A stretch of 45,674 bases of DNA, taken from a virus. How positions within the stretch are numbered: position 1 is the stretch's first letter; every line of letters starts with the position of its first letter. The notes under the pieces are model-generated. The model had not been told where the DNA came from and did no database searches. It worked only from the letters and a program-made list of their open reading frames with translations. The stretch is from positions 1 through 45,674 of the IMG/VR virus record IMGVR_UViG_3300032069_000849; one strand, given 5' to 3'. Shown here one piece after another: positions 22,701-31,527 of the stretch. The translations under genes were made by a program, and so were the position numbers.

Positions 22701-23943
22701 AACCAAAACCGTCTGGGACGAGTTCGCGGATTTCCTGAAGAAGAATGCAGACGCGCTCGACGAGGCAGCGAAATCCTCCTCGGCCTTCGCGGATGAACTC
22801 GCGATCGCCAGGAAAGCCCTGGAGATCAAGCCCCTATTGGACGGCCTCAAGAGCCTCCGGGACGGGATCTCCGGCATGGTGCCTGCGGTTGAGACGATGT
22901 ACGACCGTTTCCTCAAGACCGGCGACATCACGGACGAATTTGCGGCCAAGATCACCGAACTCGGCGGCGACATCGCAAAATTCACGGAGGTGTCCGGCCT
23001 GGTCAAGCTCAATAGCTACTTCGCGGAGATGGTCCAGCATTTCCGGGACACGGGCGAGATCCTCCCCGATCTGCGCGATCTATTCCAGCAGTTCGGCGGC
23101 GACCTGTCGGCATTGGACCGGGCGGCGGAGCTCCCGGGCTTGAAATCATCGCTCGGGTTCATCCAGCAGCTGTCGGACGAACTGGCGAGCTTCCTGCCGG
23201 AGCAGACGGCCATCCAGAAGCTGATGTCGGGAGTCATGGACCAGTCCGTTATGGACGCACTGACCGGCGCCGGGGTCGCTCCGGGGAGCCTGGCGAATAT
23301 CACGGGCCTCCTGAAGATGGAGACTGGATGGGATGAGGCGGTCAGGCAGTTCCAGCAGTCGGGCAAACTGCTTCAGGGCGGCCTGCTCGAACAGGCACTC
23401 CTGCAGTATGGCGGCAGCGCCGGCCAGACCGCGGTCTTCCGATACGGCCAGGGCTTCAACACCATCACCGACCAACTGCTCGCCGGGACCAAGGCCGCGA
23501 TGGATGCTGCCTTCCGCGCCGAGAGGGCCGGCGTGCTCGACATCCTTAAGCAGGCCGCCGTGGACATCACGAAGCAGGTCGGCGACATCACCAGGCCGAT
23601 TGAGGACCAGTTCACGGTCGTGAGCACAAACATCCAAGCCGCTTTCCAGACCGCAGCGGCAGCGGCGATCGCCGAGCTCGACAAGATCCTCGCCAAGATC
23701 GAGGAGATCAAGATCGCCACCAAGGATATCGTGCCGGTTCCGGAAACGCCCGGCGGCGATAGCGTGCCCGAGGAGCCCGGATCTGGCGAAACCATTCCCA
23801 ACATGATCGAGGCGCAGGGGACGACGGGCGCTTACATCGACCTGCGCGGCGCCACGATTTTCGGATATGACGAGTTCGCAAGGCGCGTCGCGGAGGCCCA
23901 GGCCCAAAACGCCCGCCGCGCTGGTGTTCGCGCCGTCGCATGA
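19759..23943 (+). CDS. Tail tape measure protein
   Basis: A 1394-aa tape measure, the longest gene, immediately after the gp10-like gene. It starts with IGRLFYEIGGDTDRLQADLRKAVDLAKNAG, followed by long helical, Ala/Glu/Lys-rich stretches (coiled coil about residues 380-560). A Gly/Ala-rich hydrophobic part lies at about 740-835 (GGTGGIFGVGG..., IGAAIGSVVPVIGTAIGAA), followed by more helical repeats. Length implies a tail of roughly 200 nm if the usual proportionality holds. The C terminus overlaps the FN3 gene region. Confidence 0.93.
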   Translation: MPVIGRLFYEIGGDTDRLQADLRKAVDLAKNAGLDVKRAGQSFLASFNEALNPTGLLTDKLKLLEAAGKSSGEIMAVMGSQIKLAAETARAHGQAIDPLVQKYADLASAAKGGGFSIESLGKTLTDFARNPVSAAKEGIGGFAEKLGPAAVGLAGIATAAIAAGAAIFKLAESAANEAEQITNLSLRTGIGVERIQSLQKAAELMGVSGETVVSAVSKINLELGKFGTGGEFTKGITALGISLEDASGKAKPAIDLLGELRTKLLEIEDPSERAQVATAVLGRRNQELAPLLLNSKENLFDLAKQLEDTGAIMDKVAIDQAMKLDEKLDVLSARFAKVKTIAKEAAVETALAVSDVFTGDFWKLLAANLAKGAGMQSAALASMQMRIKEAADAAAEASNKQAEAGKKAADAAGLARMKEEELYNERLKLLSQGKENVDLLLKLQEAQEKFNAAIEKGLSHKEKERALNAVLSIRDQIKAREDEARAYEKALDAVDRLQRERYEAAEKLRQKEAEEEEKRLKDQAAFQAKLQAQINKAAAELDKIKPRDPLKELIPTEKDIRDMERRSADLTRMTTDWGKKTISIGEEMREQISTVVTDFGRKVADSIVHWKGLGNAVKEFFSSLAESTLRIVVERLFSPLQKLLGKVVDSFTENLFGGGRQPASISAASVSPGSWGNLLGTAGAGLPDWLKAATTPAEAGPSISDILAEGNPLLQVYAPVEYSPAQASPDFVGPTLDMVKCGGTGGIFGVGGTAGSLIQGGLMAGGTAAFLDSFSQKGVRGWAEAIGGGAAIGAAIGSVVPVIGTAIGAAIGAAAGALAKGIQSLVNAIKGKNAYQAGAMELGRDFGGTTMSSDDFKQWLEGVGISEGQAYPIRKDILSSSKFLAEVAGPLAAAQGKTQEFLKSLEAVKTAWGTFDFRKQYELGELTGDWTALDEAFKAAFKDSQALNQNVPDWQSKLTMLGDATKKTAGEFQNLYKQFEETKTVWDEFADFLKKNADALDEAAKSSSAFADELAIARKALEIKPLLDGLKSLRDGISGMVPAVETMYDRFLKTGDITDEFAAKITELGGDIAKFTEVSGLVKLNSYFAEMVQHFRDTGEILPDLRDLFQQFGGDLSALDRAAELPGLKSSLGFIQQLSDELASFLPEQTAIQKLMSGVMDQSVMDALTGAGVAPGSLANITGLLKMETGWDEAVRQFQQSGKLLQGGLLEQALLQYGGSAGQTAVFRYGQGFNTITDQLLAGTKAAMDAAFRAERAGVLDILKQAAVDITKQVGDITRPIEDQFTVVSTNIQAAFQTAAAAAIAELDKILAKIEEIKIATKDIVPVPETPGGDSVPEEPGSGETIPNMIEAQGTTGAYIDLRGATIFGYDEFARRVAEAQAQNARRAGVRAVA

Positions 23944-23957
23944 CAAGGAGAAATCAC

Positions 23958-24380
23958 GTGAGGAGATTTATTGCAGTCAGTATCTGTCTGCTTGCTCTGG
24001 CCCTTGTATTTGCCGCACCCGTTCGCGGCACCGTGGTCCAGGGAACATCCGGCAATACGGTCACGCTGGCCTGGGACGCAAACAGCGAACCCGACCTGGC
24101 AGGATACAAGGTCTACTGGGGCCGCGCATCGCGCCAGTACGACAACTCGCCGGTGCCGACGGTCGCTCCGAGCGCGAATCCCACGTATACGACTCCCGCC
24201 CTCGCGAACGGGACGTGGTATTTCGCTGTCACGGCATACAACACTGCCGGGCTTGAAAGCGGGTACTCGAACGAAGTGTCAACGACGATCGCCACCCCGC
24301 CCGAGCCTCCCAAGAACCTGCGCATCTGGATCGCCCAGGCGATCGCCTGGATCCTTCGTCACCTGAAGTTCTGGGGATGA
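23958..24380 (+). CDS. Secreted fibronectin type III domain protein
   Basis: A 140-aa protein with signal peptide RRFIAVSICLLALALVFAAPVRG and one FN3 domain (VTLAWDANSEPDLAGYKVYWG...GTWYFAVTAYNTAGLESGYSNEVSTTI), then a Trp-rich tail. GTG at 23958 has AAGGAG at the right distance; ATG at 23940 overlaps the tape measure stop but lacks a ribosome site. FN3 domains are frequent in phage tails, but a cleavable signal peptide is not, so it may act on the lysogen's surface. The DNSEPDLAGYKVYWG style resembles deltaproteobacterial surface proteins. Confidence 0.8.
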   Translation: MRRFIAVSICLLALALVFAAPVRGTVVQGTSGNTVTLAWDANSEPDLAGYKVYWGRASRQYDNSPVPTVAPSANPTYTTPALANGTWYFAVTAYNTAGLESGYSNEVSTTIATPPEPPKNLRIWIAQAIAWILRHLKFWG

Positions 24381-24383
24381 GTT

Positions 24384-24471
24384 GAATTTTCCGGCCCGCC
24401 CTCAAATGCCGAAATGGGGCGGAGATCGCTCTCCTGCGGGGTTGAGCCACGCCGCGGCGGGCCGGCAATTC
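24384..24471. repeat. Long inverted repeat in the gap before the 978-aa tail gene
   Basis: GAATTTTCCGGCCCGCC (24384-24400) is complementary to GGCGGGCCGGCAATTC (24456-24471) apart from one bulge/mismatch near the middle, with 55 bp between. It fills the 100-bp gap that ends at the next ATG (24481), and could be an mRNA stem, an attenuator or a degenerate small repeat element. Confidence 0.55.
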
Positions 24472-24480
24472 GAATAGACA

Positions 24481-27417
24481 ATGATCACCGCAACCTACCG
24501 CTACTACCTCGACTGGAACGGGGATGGGGATTTCTCCGATGCGAACGAGAACATCTCCACGTTCGTGTTCGAGGCCTCCTGGGAGTACGGGCGCGACTAC
24601 GCCTCGCAGCTCAATGGGCGCAGCAAGGCCGGCAGCTGCCGCCTGAGCCTCGACAACTCCGACAGCCGTTTCTCCCCCTTCAATGTTTCGAGCCCGATCT
24701 ATGGCCAGATGCTGCCCGGGCGCCGCATTCGCATCACGATGCAGATCGGGGGCGGCTCGGAAGTGACGATGTGGCAGGGGTATCTGGAATCGGTCAACCC
24801 GACAGTGGGCGCGGTGGTGGGGATTTCGACGGCGGAACTCCTGGCCTATGGGGCCCTTGCTCACCGGTCGCTTCAGGGCCAAGTGTCGGTCCCCATGCAA
24901 ACCGATATCAAGACCGGCGACGCCGTCACGGAGGTCCTTGACCAGGCGCAGTTCCCGGAAGGTGAGAGGGTCATCGACGCCGGCCAGGGGACCATGTCGC
25001 GGTGGTGGGACTCGGGTACGGCCATCCAGGCGCTCCGCGACCTCGAGGAAACCGAGGCCGGATTCCTGCGCGAGACGAAGGACGGGAAAATCGCCTTCGA
25101 GGACCGCGCGCACCGGCTGTCTGCCCCGCACACGGTCTCCCAGGCCACCTTCGGCGGCAGCAGCCTGGTCCTCTGGAACCCGCAGCAAGGGGATTCCTCG
25201 AAGGGCATCTTCAACCACATCGAGGCCTCGGTCCGCAGCTTCGACGTTTCTGAGGAGATGGTCCTGTGGACGCTATCCGGAACGCCGCCTTCGATCGCTC
25301 CCGGTGCCACGCTGGCGATCAAAGGCCAGTTTCCCAATCCGACCGGCATGAGCGGATATATCGCCGTCTCGGAATGGACGATGACCGATTACCAAGCCAA
25401 CAGCCAGGCCGACGGCGGCGGGGACGACCTCACCGAGTTTGTCGATGCCGTCGCCACGAAAAGCGCAACCGAGATCCTTCTTGAGTTCACGAACAACGGC
25501 GCGTCCACGGCCTATCTGACTCTCTGCCGCTGCCACGGCATCGCCATCGTCGAAAGCGACCCGGTCAAAGTCTGGGCCGAGGATCAGGAAAGCAGGGACC
25601 GGTTCAGCTACCTGCCTTACACCAACGTCGGCAAGTTTCTGACCAATATCCAGGAGGCCCAGGACCGCTGCGACCACTTCCTTGCAATCTACAAGGATCC
25701 GGTCCCGATCATCTCGCTCGATCTCAAGGCGAACTACGATTCGGCGTATCTCGCCGAAGCCCAGGTCCGGGACGTCAGTGACCGGATTACCATCCAGGCA
25801 GGCGCCCCCTATGGCCTCTACATCGACGAGGACTTCTTCGTCGAGTGGATCCGCCACAGCGTCGGCAGGGACAAGCTCCACGTCGTGACCCTGCTCTGCT
25901 CCGCGGTCGTCTCTCACCACTGGCCGGCGAGCGGCACTCCTTACGAGCCCAAGGTCATCCCGCCACCCACGACCGGGGGATCGCCGCACGTTCCGGACGA
26001 CCTCTGGACGAACGCGATCGCCTCGGGCCTGCGCCTGGCGATCGGCGCCGTGGCCGACAAGTGGAACGTGGACGTCGACGAAGCCGAAATGCGAGCGCAA
26101 CTCTTCGCCGAGGGCTTTTCCGCGCCGAGCGTGGACCTGCGCACGCCGGCCGAGGGCGGCACGCTCGTGCACAACGGCACGGACAAGTGGGTAGTCACGG
26201 GCCTTGCGGCAAGCAAGTTCGGCATCGCCAAGCGGCTCATGGTGGACACGCCGGGACGCCTGTACTTTGCTTTCAAGCTTCACAACACAGCCGGCTGGAG
26301 CGTCTGGACCGACGGCAACGATACGCCCGAAGTTGTACTCGATTACCTCGACACGGAAGATCCGGATGCCGCGGACATAGGGCCGCCGGAGGATTGGGCG
26401 GTGGAGGTGATCAAAGGCTCCTCGCCGAACTCCTGCCGCGTCGTTGCCTCTCGCCCGAAGGTCAACGGCCACAAGATCCTCTTTGCGGCCTTCCAAATCA
26501 AGGATTCATCAGTCGGCCAGTGGCACGGTATTGCCGACGATTCGGGCGTTCTCGGAAGCTCGGAGGTCTGGTACGACGGCAGCGCCCAGGCCCACATATT
26601 CGACCCAGTCAACTTCACCATCACGATCGGCGCCGGAGGCCCCTCGGACTATGGGGCGGACGCGATCGCCAACGGCGGCCTGCTCCTCATGGATGTGCGC
26701 TGCGGCCAGTTCCACCACGACTGGGTCATCTGGAACGGGCTTGCGGCCTCGCAGGTGGATGGAAATGTCCTTCGCGGCTGCGGCGTCGAGCCGGCCGTGG
26801 GCGATCCCGACGAAAACGGCCTGTACCAGGACGTGCGCATCATGATCGTGAAGCCCCACTGGACCTGGAACGGCGAAGGCTACCAGGGAGACCAGCCCGG
26901 GATGGGCTGCTTCGGCGGCGAGTACTGGAAAAACGGCGGCGATAAGGATACGCAGACGTTCGAAAGCGGCGACATCCTGTACGACCCGGCAGTGAGCTTC
27001 GAGGATCTCCAGGGGCGGGTGTGGTTCGGAAACGCTCTCTGCTTTTCTGACGACGACACCTACTCGCCCTGCCCGAAGGACCCGGGCGACCCTACCGACC
27101 CGGGTGTGATCATCATCAAGTGGAGCTCGCACATCGTGATCGACTGCAACCTGGGCAGCATCTTCTATTTGCTGCTCACGGCCGACGCGATTCTCGATCC
27201 CCTGGTGAACGCGAAACACTGTAAGCCGATCATCCTCATCGTTCAGCAGGACAGCGTCGGCGGCCACAGGCTGACGCTCGACGACATCTACAACACCGGC
27301 ATCGACATTGACGACGTAGCGCTCTCCGGAGAGCCGGACGGGCGCGACTACTTCGGGCTCATGCACAACGCGGATTACGAGGAGACGGACGTGGTCGCCT
27401 TCGTGAGGGGCTACTGA
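24481..27417 (+). CDS. Large tail tip/baseplate-type protein
   Basis: A 978-aa protein. The N-terminal 400 residues read as a tail hub-like module: TATYRYYLDWNGDGDFSDANENIST, QLNGRSKAGSCRLSLDNSDSRFSPFN, MLPGRRIRITMQIGG, MWQGYLESVNPT. This pattern occurs in phage proteins upstream of fibres. The rest is beta-rich, with many Gly, Asp and Trp, and ends GRDYFGLMHNADYEETDVVAFVRGY. DWNGDGDFSD resembles a calcium-binding loop. It overlaps the first tail paralogue by one base. Confidence 0.75.
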   Translation: MITATYRYYLDWNGDGDFSDANENISTFVFEASWEYGRDYASQLNGRSKAGSCRLSLDNSDSRFSPFNVSSPIYGQMLPGRRIRITMQIGGGSEVTMWQGYLESVNPTVGAVVGISTAELLAYGALAHRSLQGQVSVPMQTDIKTGDAVTEVLDQAQFPEGERVIDAGQGTMSRWWDSGTAIQALRDLEETEAGFLRETKDGKIAFEDRAHRLSAPHTVSQATFGGSSLVLWNPQQGDSSKGIFNHIEASVRSFDVSEEMVLWTLSGTPPSIAPGATLAIKGQFPNPTGMSGYIAVSEWTMTDYQANSQADGGGDDLTEFVDAVATKSATEILLEFTNNGASTAYLTLCRCHGIAIVESDPVKVWAEDQESRDRFSYLPYTNVGKFLTNIQEAQDRCDHFLAIYKDPVPIISLDLKANYDSAYLAEAQVRDVSDRITIQAGAPYGLYIDEDFFVEWIRHSVGRDKLHVVTLLCSAVVSHHWPASGTPYEPKVIPPPTTGGSPHVPDDLWTNAIASGLRLAIGAVADKWNVDVDEAEMRAQLFAEGFSAPSVDLRTPAEGGTLVHNGTDKWVVTGLAASKFGIAKRLMVDTPGRLYFAFKLHNTAGWSVWTDGNDTPEVVLDYLDTEDPDAADIGPPEDWAVEVIKGSSPNSCRVVASRPKVNGHKILFAAFQIKDSSVGQWHGIADDSGVLGSSEVWYDGSAQAHIFDPVNFTITIGAGGPSDYGADAIANGGLLLMDVRCGQFHHDWVIWNGLAASQVDGNVLRGCGVEPAVGDPDENGLYQDVRIMIVKPHWTWNGEGYQGDQPGMGCFGGEYWKNGGDKDTQTFESGDILYDPAVSFEDLQGRVWFGNALCFSDDDTYSPCPKDPGDPTDPGVIIIKWSSHIVIDCNLGSIFYLLLTADAILDPLVNAKHCKPIILIVQQDSVGGHRLTLDDIYNTGIDIDDVALSGEPDGRDYFGLMHNADYEETDVVAFVRGY

Positions 27418-28241
27418 TGGCCGTTCCGACCTTCCTCAACGCGCCTTTCCGGTCGCTGAAGATCACGATCACGGACGTTGCGGACATCGTCACAAACCTC
27501 CGCAGCGAGCTCCTGGCTTTGGACGATCCCTGGACGGAGCCGGTCGCCGGCACGTTCAAGTCGCCGGCGCGTGCCGACGGGGCGTTCTTCACGATTACCG
27601 TGGCGGCAATCTCGGTGACGCGCATCAGCTATGTCGTCAAGGACCACCAGGGCCTCCAGGTCAATAACGACACCGACACGCGACAGGACATCAAGGTGTC
27701 CGGCACTACCGATGTCTACATCTACACGAGTCCCTTTTACGTGATCATCGACTCCGCGGGGGCGACGGCCGGGGTCCCGGAATGCTGGGGCGCCGGCATT
27801 GCCTGCCGCGAGCCGGAGCCGCTGGCCGTTCCCCGCCCGTGCTACTGGGCGTCGCGCGGCCCCCGGCACGCCTCGGGCTCGTACGCGCTGACTTACAACG
27901 GCTGGTGGTACACCTGGTACCTGAACGTCGGGGCGACCGCATACGCAACCGACAGCTACGGCATCCTCAACCTTCGTTCGAAGGCGGTTAACTACTACAT
28001 CGACCGCTTCTCGATGTGCGGCACCCTGATGTTCATCTCGATGGAAATGGCCGCCGGGGTTTACCTCCTGGGGCGCAGGTTCAATACGCTGATATCCGAC
28101 GGCATCCAGCCGGACCAGAGCGAGTGGACGGTGCCCCTTGACTCGGAAATCCTGGGCACCTTCCGCGTCCTGGGCTGGGGAGTGCTCGGGCTCGGCTCTT
28201 TCATCCATTACGAACAGAAAGTCTACATAAGGATCGCGTGA
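27417..28241 (+). CDS. Tail tip/receptor-binding paralogue 1 (type A)
   Basis: A 274-aa protein, first of four tandem related genes. It starts MAVPTFLNAPFRSLKITITDVADIVTNLRSELL and has FKSPARADGAFFTI (residues 49-62), the A-type signature shared with paralogue 3, plus QGLQVNNDTDTRQDIKV (compare YGILVNNQTSTKQDIDA there). It ends in a VPLDSEILGTFRV beta segment. ATG overlaps the preceding stop by one base. Position after the tail hub suggests tail tip or fibre function. Confidence 0.68.
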   Translation: MAVPTFLNAPFRSLKITITDVADIVTNLRSELLALDDPWTEPVAGTFKSPARADGAFFTITVAAISVTRISYVVKDHQGLQVNNDTDTRQDIKVSGTTDVYIYTSPFYVIIDSAGATAGVPECWGAGIACREPEPLAVPRPCYWASRGPRHASGSYALTYNGWWYTWYLNVGATAYATDSYGILNLRSKAVNYYIDRFSMCGTLMFISMEMAAGVYLLGRRFNTLISDGIQPDQSEWTVPLDSEILGTFRVLGWGVLGLGSFIHYEQKVYIRIA

Positions 28242-29083
28242 TGGCGGTGCCTTCCTACCTGAACACGGCCTTCCGCTATTTCGAGCGGACGGGCGTGACG
28301 GACGTCCAGCAGATCATCGACGACGTCGAGGACGAAGTGCTGGCAAGCTCCGGCCTGGGGGACGTTGCATGGTCGCCCTGGACGAATCCGGGCGCGGGGC
28401 TCTACCAATCCCCGGTCGACGCCTGGAACCGTTTCATGGACGTTCTTTTGACCAGGGTCACGCAGCAGAAGCTCGAGATGAGGCTGCGAAACCAAGGCGC
28501 GGAAACGATCATGACCCGCCGGATCGTCCTGTCCTCGACCTACACGTGGACGGTGCGGATCTACAGCGGCCCGTACTACCTGCTCATCGATGTCTACATG
28601 GGAGGAGCCGTCAGCCAGGGTTTCAGCGCCGGCATCCTGGACCTGAGCCCGAATCCCCAGGACAGCCACAGCCTTTACGTATACGGGACCGGCCCTTACG
28701 ACACCTCGGACTTCAACGACAACACCGACAACGCCGACAGCGCCTTCATCAAGGCGGGCACGAGCGCGGCCGCGCACACCAACTGCGTGGCGCTCTATGG
28801 CGTGGTCGGCAGCGGCGTCGGGTTCGGGTACCGGACGCTGAGCGGCGGGCGCGTCTACCGCACCAGGGAGTACTGGACGCAGCAGATCGGCGCATCCGGG
28901 ATGTACGGCTACTACCACCACGCTGGAATCGCCTACCAGCAGCTGTGGTGCCCGGCGGTGATGTGCAAGGAGGGCAGCAAGCAGTACGTGCCGATCGATA
29001 CCGGAAAGCTTGGAGTCTTTCGCGTAATCGGCGGCGCGCCGCGGCCGGACTCCTACTGGGCGGTTTGCGCGAGGATGGGATAG
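28241..29083 (+). CDS. Tail tip/receptor-binding paralogue 2 (type B)
   Basis: A 280-aa protein with start MAVPSYLNTAFRYFERTGVTDVQQIIDDVEDEVL and the B-type block LYQSPVDAWNRFMDVLLTRVTQQKLEMRLR, nearly identical to that in paralogue 4. The C-terminal part ends VPIDTGKLGVFRVIGG, like the other three. A GTG lies one codon upstream, but the ATG overlapping the previous stop is preferred. The middle (residues 120-230) is not shared and is Gly/Tyr-rich, which would suit target binding. Confidence 0.68.
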   Translation: MAVPSYLNTAFRYFERTGVTDVQQIIDDVEDEVLASSGLGDVAWSPWTNPGAGLYQSPVDAWNRFMDVLLTRVTQQKLEMRLRNQGAETIMTRRIVLSSTYTWTVRIYSGPYYLLIDVYMGGAVSQGFSAGILDLSPNPQDSHSLYVYGTGPYDTSDFNDNTDNADSAFIKAGTSAAAHTNCVALYGVVGSGVGFGYRTLSGGRVYRTREYWTQQIGASGMYGYYHHAGIAYQQLWCPAVMCKEGSKQYVPIDTGKLGVFRVIGGAPRPDSYWAVCARMG

Positions 29084-29899
29084 ATGAGCGTTCTGCCCTG
29101 TTACAACACCCCCTACCGCTACCTGAACACCCCCGGGGTGACCGATGTCCAGACGATCATCGACACCCTGTACGCGGAACTGGTGACCAATGGCGGCTGG
29201 CCCTGCACGGTGGGCGGCATCGGGTTGTCACCGACGGAGTTCAGGTCGCCGGCTCGGGCTGACGGGGCCTTTTTCACGGTCAATCTCACTCGTACGTCCG
29301 CCACGAGGCTCTCCTGGATCGTCAGGGACCAGTACGGAATCCTGGTAAATAACCAGACCTCGACCAAGCAGGATATCGATGCGGGGGGCACGGCGATCGA
29401 CTATTTCACCGGCCCGATGCACGTGTGCGTGAATGCGCTGCGGGCGACGCAAGAAACCATGCACTGCGGCATGGCCGAGCAGTCGCCTGAGGGAAGCGAT
29501 TCCATCCCCTACGCGGTCATCTGGGCGCATAAGGGTCCCAGGAACGATGCGGGCACGCTGCAGGCGGACCGCTATTGGGGCAACGTCTTCCTGAGGCTCA
29601 ATGGCGGGACGACATACTACGCGTCTTCAACGAACTCGATAGTGCGAGGCAGGCTGACCACCGCGCGCACCCGAAGCCAGACAATTGCAGGAACGTGGCA
29701 GTTCTTCCCCCTGGAGTTCGTGGACTACTCGAATTACACGTGGATGGGGCGCGCTGCTCAGTGCGTGGTTGTGGACCAGTCGCAGTTTCCCGCCGGCGCC
29801 GAGATCACGGTGCCTCTCGGCGGTGCAGTCACCGGGGTTTTCAAGGTGGACGGGGGTCTCACGACTTCCGGGCTGAGAACGGCGTGGAGGAAAGGATAG
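29084..29899 (+). CDS. Tail tip/receptor-binding paralogue 3 (type A)
   Basis: A 271-aa protein starting MSVLPCYNTPYRYLNTPGVTDVQTIIDTLYAELV with A-type block FRSPARADGAFFTVNLTRTSATRLSWIVRDQYGILVNNQTSTKQDI. It ends VPLGGAVTGVFKVDGG. It starts directly after the stop of paralogue 2. The N-terminal 35 residues follow the B-type start pattern more closely than paralogue 1 does, so some exchange between types is possible. Confidence 0.68.
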   Translation: MSVLPCYNTPYRYLNTPGVTDVQTIIDTLYAELVTNGGWPCTVGGIGLSPTEFRSPARADGAFFTVNLTRTSATRLSWIVRDQYGILVNNQTSTKQDIDAGGTAIDYFTGPMHVCVNALRATQETMHCGMAEQSPEGSDSIPYAVIWAHKGPRNDAGTLQADRYWGNVFLRLNGGTTYYASSTNSIVRGRLTTARTRSQTIAGTWQFFPLEFVDYSNYTWMGRAAQCVVVDQSQFPAGAEITVPLGGAVTGVFKVDGGLTTSGLRTAWRKG

Positions 29900-30706
29900 A
29901 TGGCGGCTCCGGCCTTCCTTTCGTCGAGCTTCGCCTACTTCGAACGGCAGGGCGTAAGCGACGTCCAGGCGATCATCGACGACATCGGCGACCAGGTGAT
30001 GAACCACGCATCCCCGGCATGGACGAATCCGAGTGTCGGCCTCTACAAGTCGCCGGTGGATGCGGTCGGGCGCTTCTTCGACGTGCTCCTGACCAGGGTC
30101 ACTCAGCAAAAGCTCGAGTGGCGGGTACGAGACTACCTCGGCAACACGATCTGCACGCGCCGCATCAACCTGCCGTCGGCCAACCTGTGGGTGATCCACC
30201 TCTGGTTCGGCGAGAACCACATCGAGATCGGCGTCGAATGCGGGTCGACGGCCCCGGAGTTCCTGACCGCGGGGCTGCTCGATTGCTGCCCGGACGCGCA
30301 GAACTCGCACACCCATAACGTTTACGGCCACGGCACGAGAACGGTTGCGGATGTAGCGGACAGCTACGCCACCGTCGCATATGCCGTCATGTGGGACAAC
30401 AACGCCGCCGGGGCTGTCAGCACTGTGCGTGTGCAGACCTTCTGCCCCCAGTCTTACGCTCAAGCTGCCGTCCTGACCATGAACGGCGCCCGGATGTACC
30501 GGGAGGCGGCCTACTTCGCGCTGGGGACGGGCGAGGCCACAAACTACAAGATCGCCGGCAGGCGCTATCAGACGCTCATCTGTGACGCCAACCTACCGCA
30601 TTTTTCCCGGGTCGTGGTGCCGGTCGACTCCGGCGTGTCGGGCACCTTCATGGTGACGGGGCAGGCCTCAGCCGGCGGCCAGCGGCTCTGCATGAGGATC
30701 GCCTAG
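29900..30706 (+). CDS. Tail tip/receptor-binding paralogue 4 (type B)
   Basis: A 268-aa protein starting MAAPAFLSSSFAYFERQGVSDVQAIIDDIGDQVM with WTNPSVGLYKSPVDAVGRFFDVLLTRVTQQKLEWRVRD, matching paralogue 2. It ends VPVDSGVSGTFMVTG. It directly follows the stop of paralogue 3 and completes the A-B-A-B row. Confidence 0.68.
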   Translation: MAAPAFLSSSFAYFERQGVSDVQAIIDDIGDQVMNHASPAWTNPSVGLYKSPVDAVGRFFDVLLTRVTQQKLEWRVRDYLGNTICTRRINLPSANLWVIHLWFGENHIEIGVECGSTAPEFLTAGLLDCCPDAQNSHTHNVYGHGTRTVADVADSYATVAYAVMWDNNAAGAVSTVRVQTFCPQSYAQAAVLTMNGARMYREAAYFALGTGEATNYKIAGRRYQTLICDANLPHFSRVVVPVDSGVSGTFMVTGQASAGGQRLCMRIA

Positions 30707-30708
30707 CC

Positions 30709-31512
30709 GTGAGAATGCAGATCAAGAAGCTCTCGGGCACGCATCACGGCGAGGCGATGGCGCAGCCCGGCAATGCCGTGAGCGGGTCGAACATGATGGC
30801 CGAGTTTGCGGCGATCGCAAGAGACGGATTCATGACCGAGTTCGCCTCCCTGAACAAGCTCGAACACAGCATTGATCTCTGGAATCTGCGCGTGCGTACG
30901 TTCGACACCGAGCCCGAGCACTGGGGCGCGAGCAAGCCGCCGGAGGACTTCCCGGCGCCGGAATGCGTCATGCAAATCAACGAGGAGACGCAGTGGCACG
31001 AGGTCACGCAGATCGGAGCAGCCAGCAAGGCGAACTGCGACATCACGGCCAGCGCCACGAGCGTCACCGTGTACGACGGCCTGAACGGCCCCCCGCCGGG
31101 GAACGTCTCGCCCCCCGGTGGCGGCGTGATCATGATCATGGTCGAACAGGAAAAGGCGCATTACGGCAGCCGCTCTGCGACGAACTACAGCCAACTCGTG
31201 CGCGGCTGGGACGATACAGTCCCCTCCCCTCATTACGGCCACGACATGGGGGCGCAGAATCCGGGGCCGCCGCCGGTGCCCCCGGACACGATCCACGACG
31301 CGGTCCTGATAAAAAAGTTCAGCACCGCGCTGACCCACTTCCTGGCGACAGCGAGCGAGCAGACGGTGATGCTGCCGCGGCCGGTCAACTACTCGCCCGA
31401 AGGATCGCGCAACGGCATCTTCATGCCGATCATGCTCCGCTACCTTGCGGACCTTCGGATGACGAGGACCGTGAGCACCCTGCTGCGGCGGACCATTAAA
31501 GGTATCGGCTGA
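30709..31512 (+). CDS. Phage structural protein of unknown role
   Basis: A 267-aa protein from GTG at 30709 (ATG at 30715 also fits). It contains a helical N terminus, a beta-rich middle (ETQWHEVTQIGAASKANCDITASATSVTVYDG), a Pro/Gly-rich loop (PPPGNVSPPGGG), and a C-terminal helical part ending MLRYLADLRMTRTVSTLLRRTIKG. It lies between the tail paralogues and lysis genes, so is probably a tail tip component. No family recognised. Confidence 0.6.
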   Translation: MRMQIKKLSGTHHGEAMAQPGNAVSGSNMMAEFAAIARDGFMTEFASLNKLEHSIDLWNLRVRTFDTEPEHWGASKPPEDFPAPECVMQINEETQWHEVTQIGAASKANCDITASATSVTVYDGLNGPPPGNVSPPGGGVIMIMVEQEKAHYGSRSATNYSQLVRGWDDTVPSPHYGHDMGAQNPGPPPVPPDTIHDAVLIKKFSTALTHFLATASEQTVMLPRPVNYSPEGSRNGIFMPIMLRYLADLRMTRTVSTLLRRTIKGIG

Positions 31513-31527
31513 GGCGGAGCGACTGAA

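Noticed and set aside
25273-26496. A 407-aa frame antisense to the large tail gene
   Set aside because: No ribosome site or domains; opposite strand has a well-formed 978-aa gene with correct overlaps.
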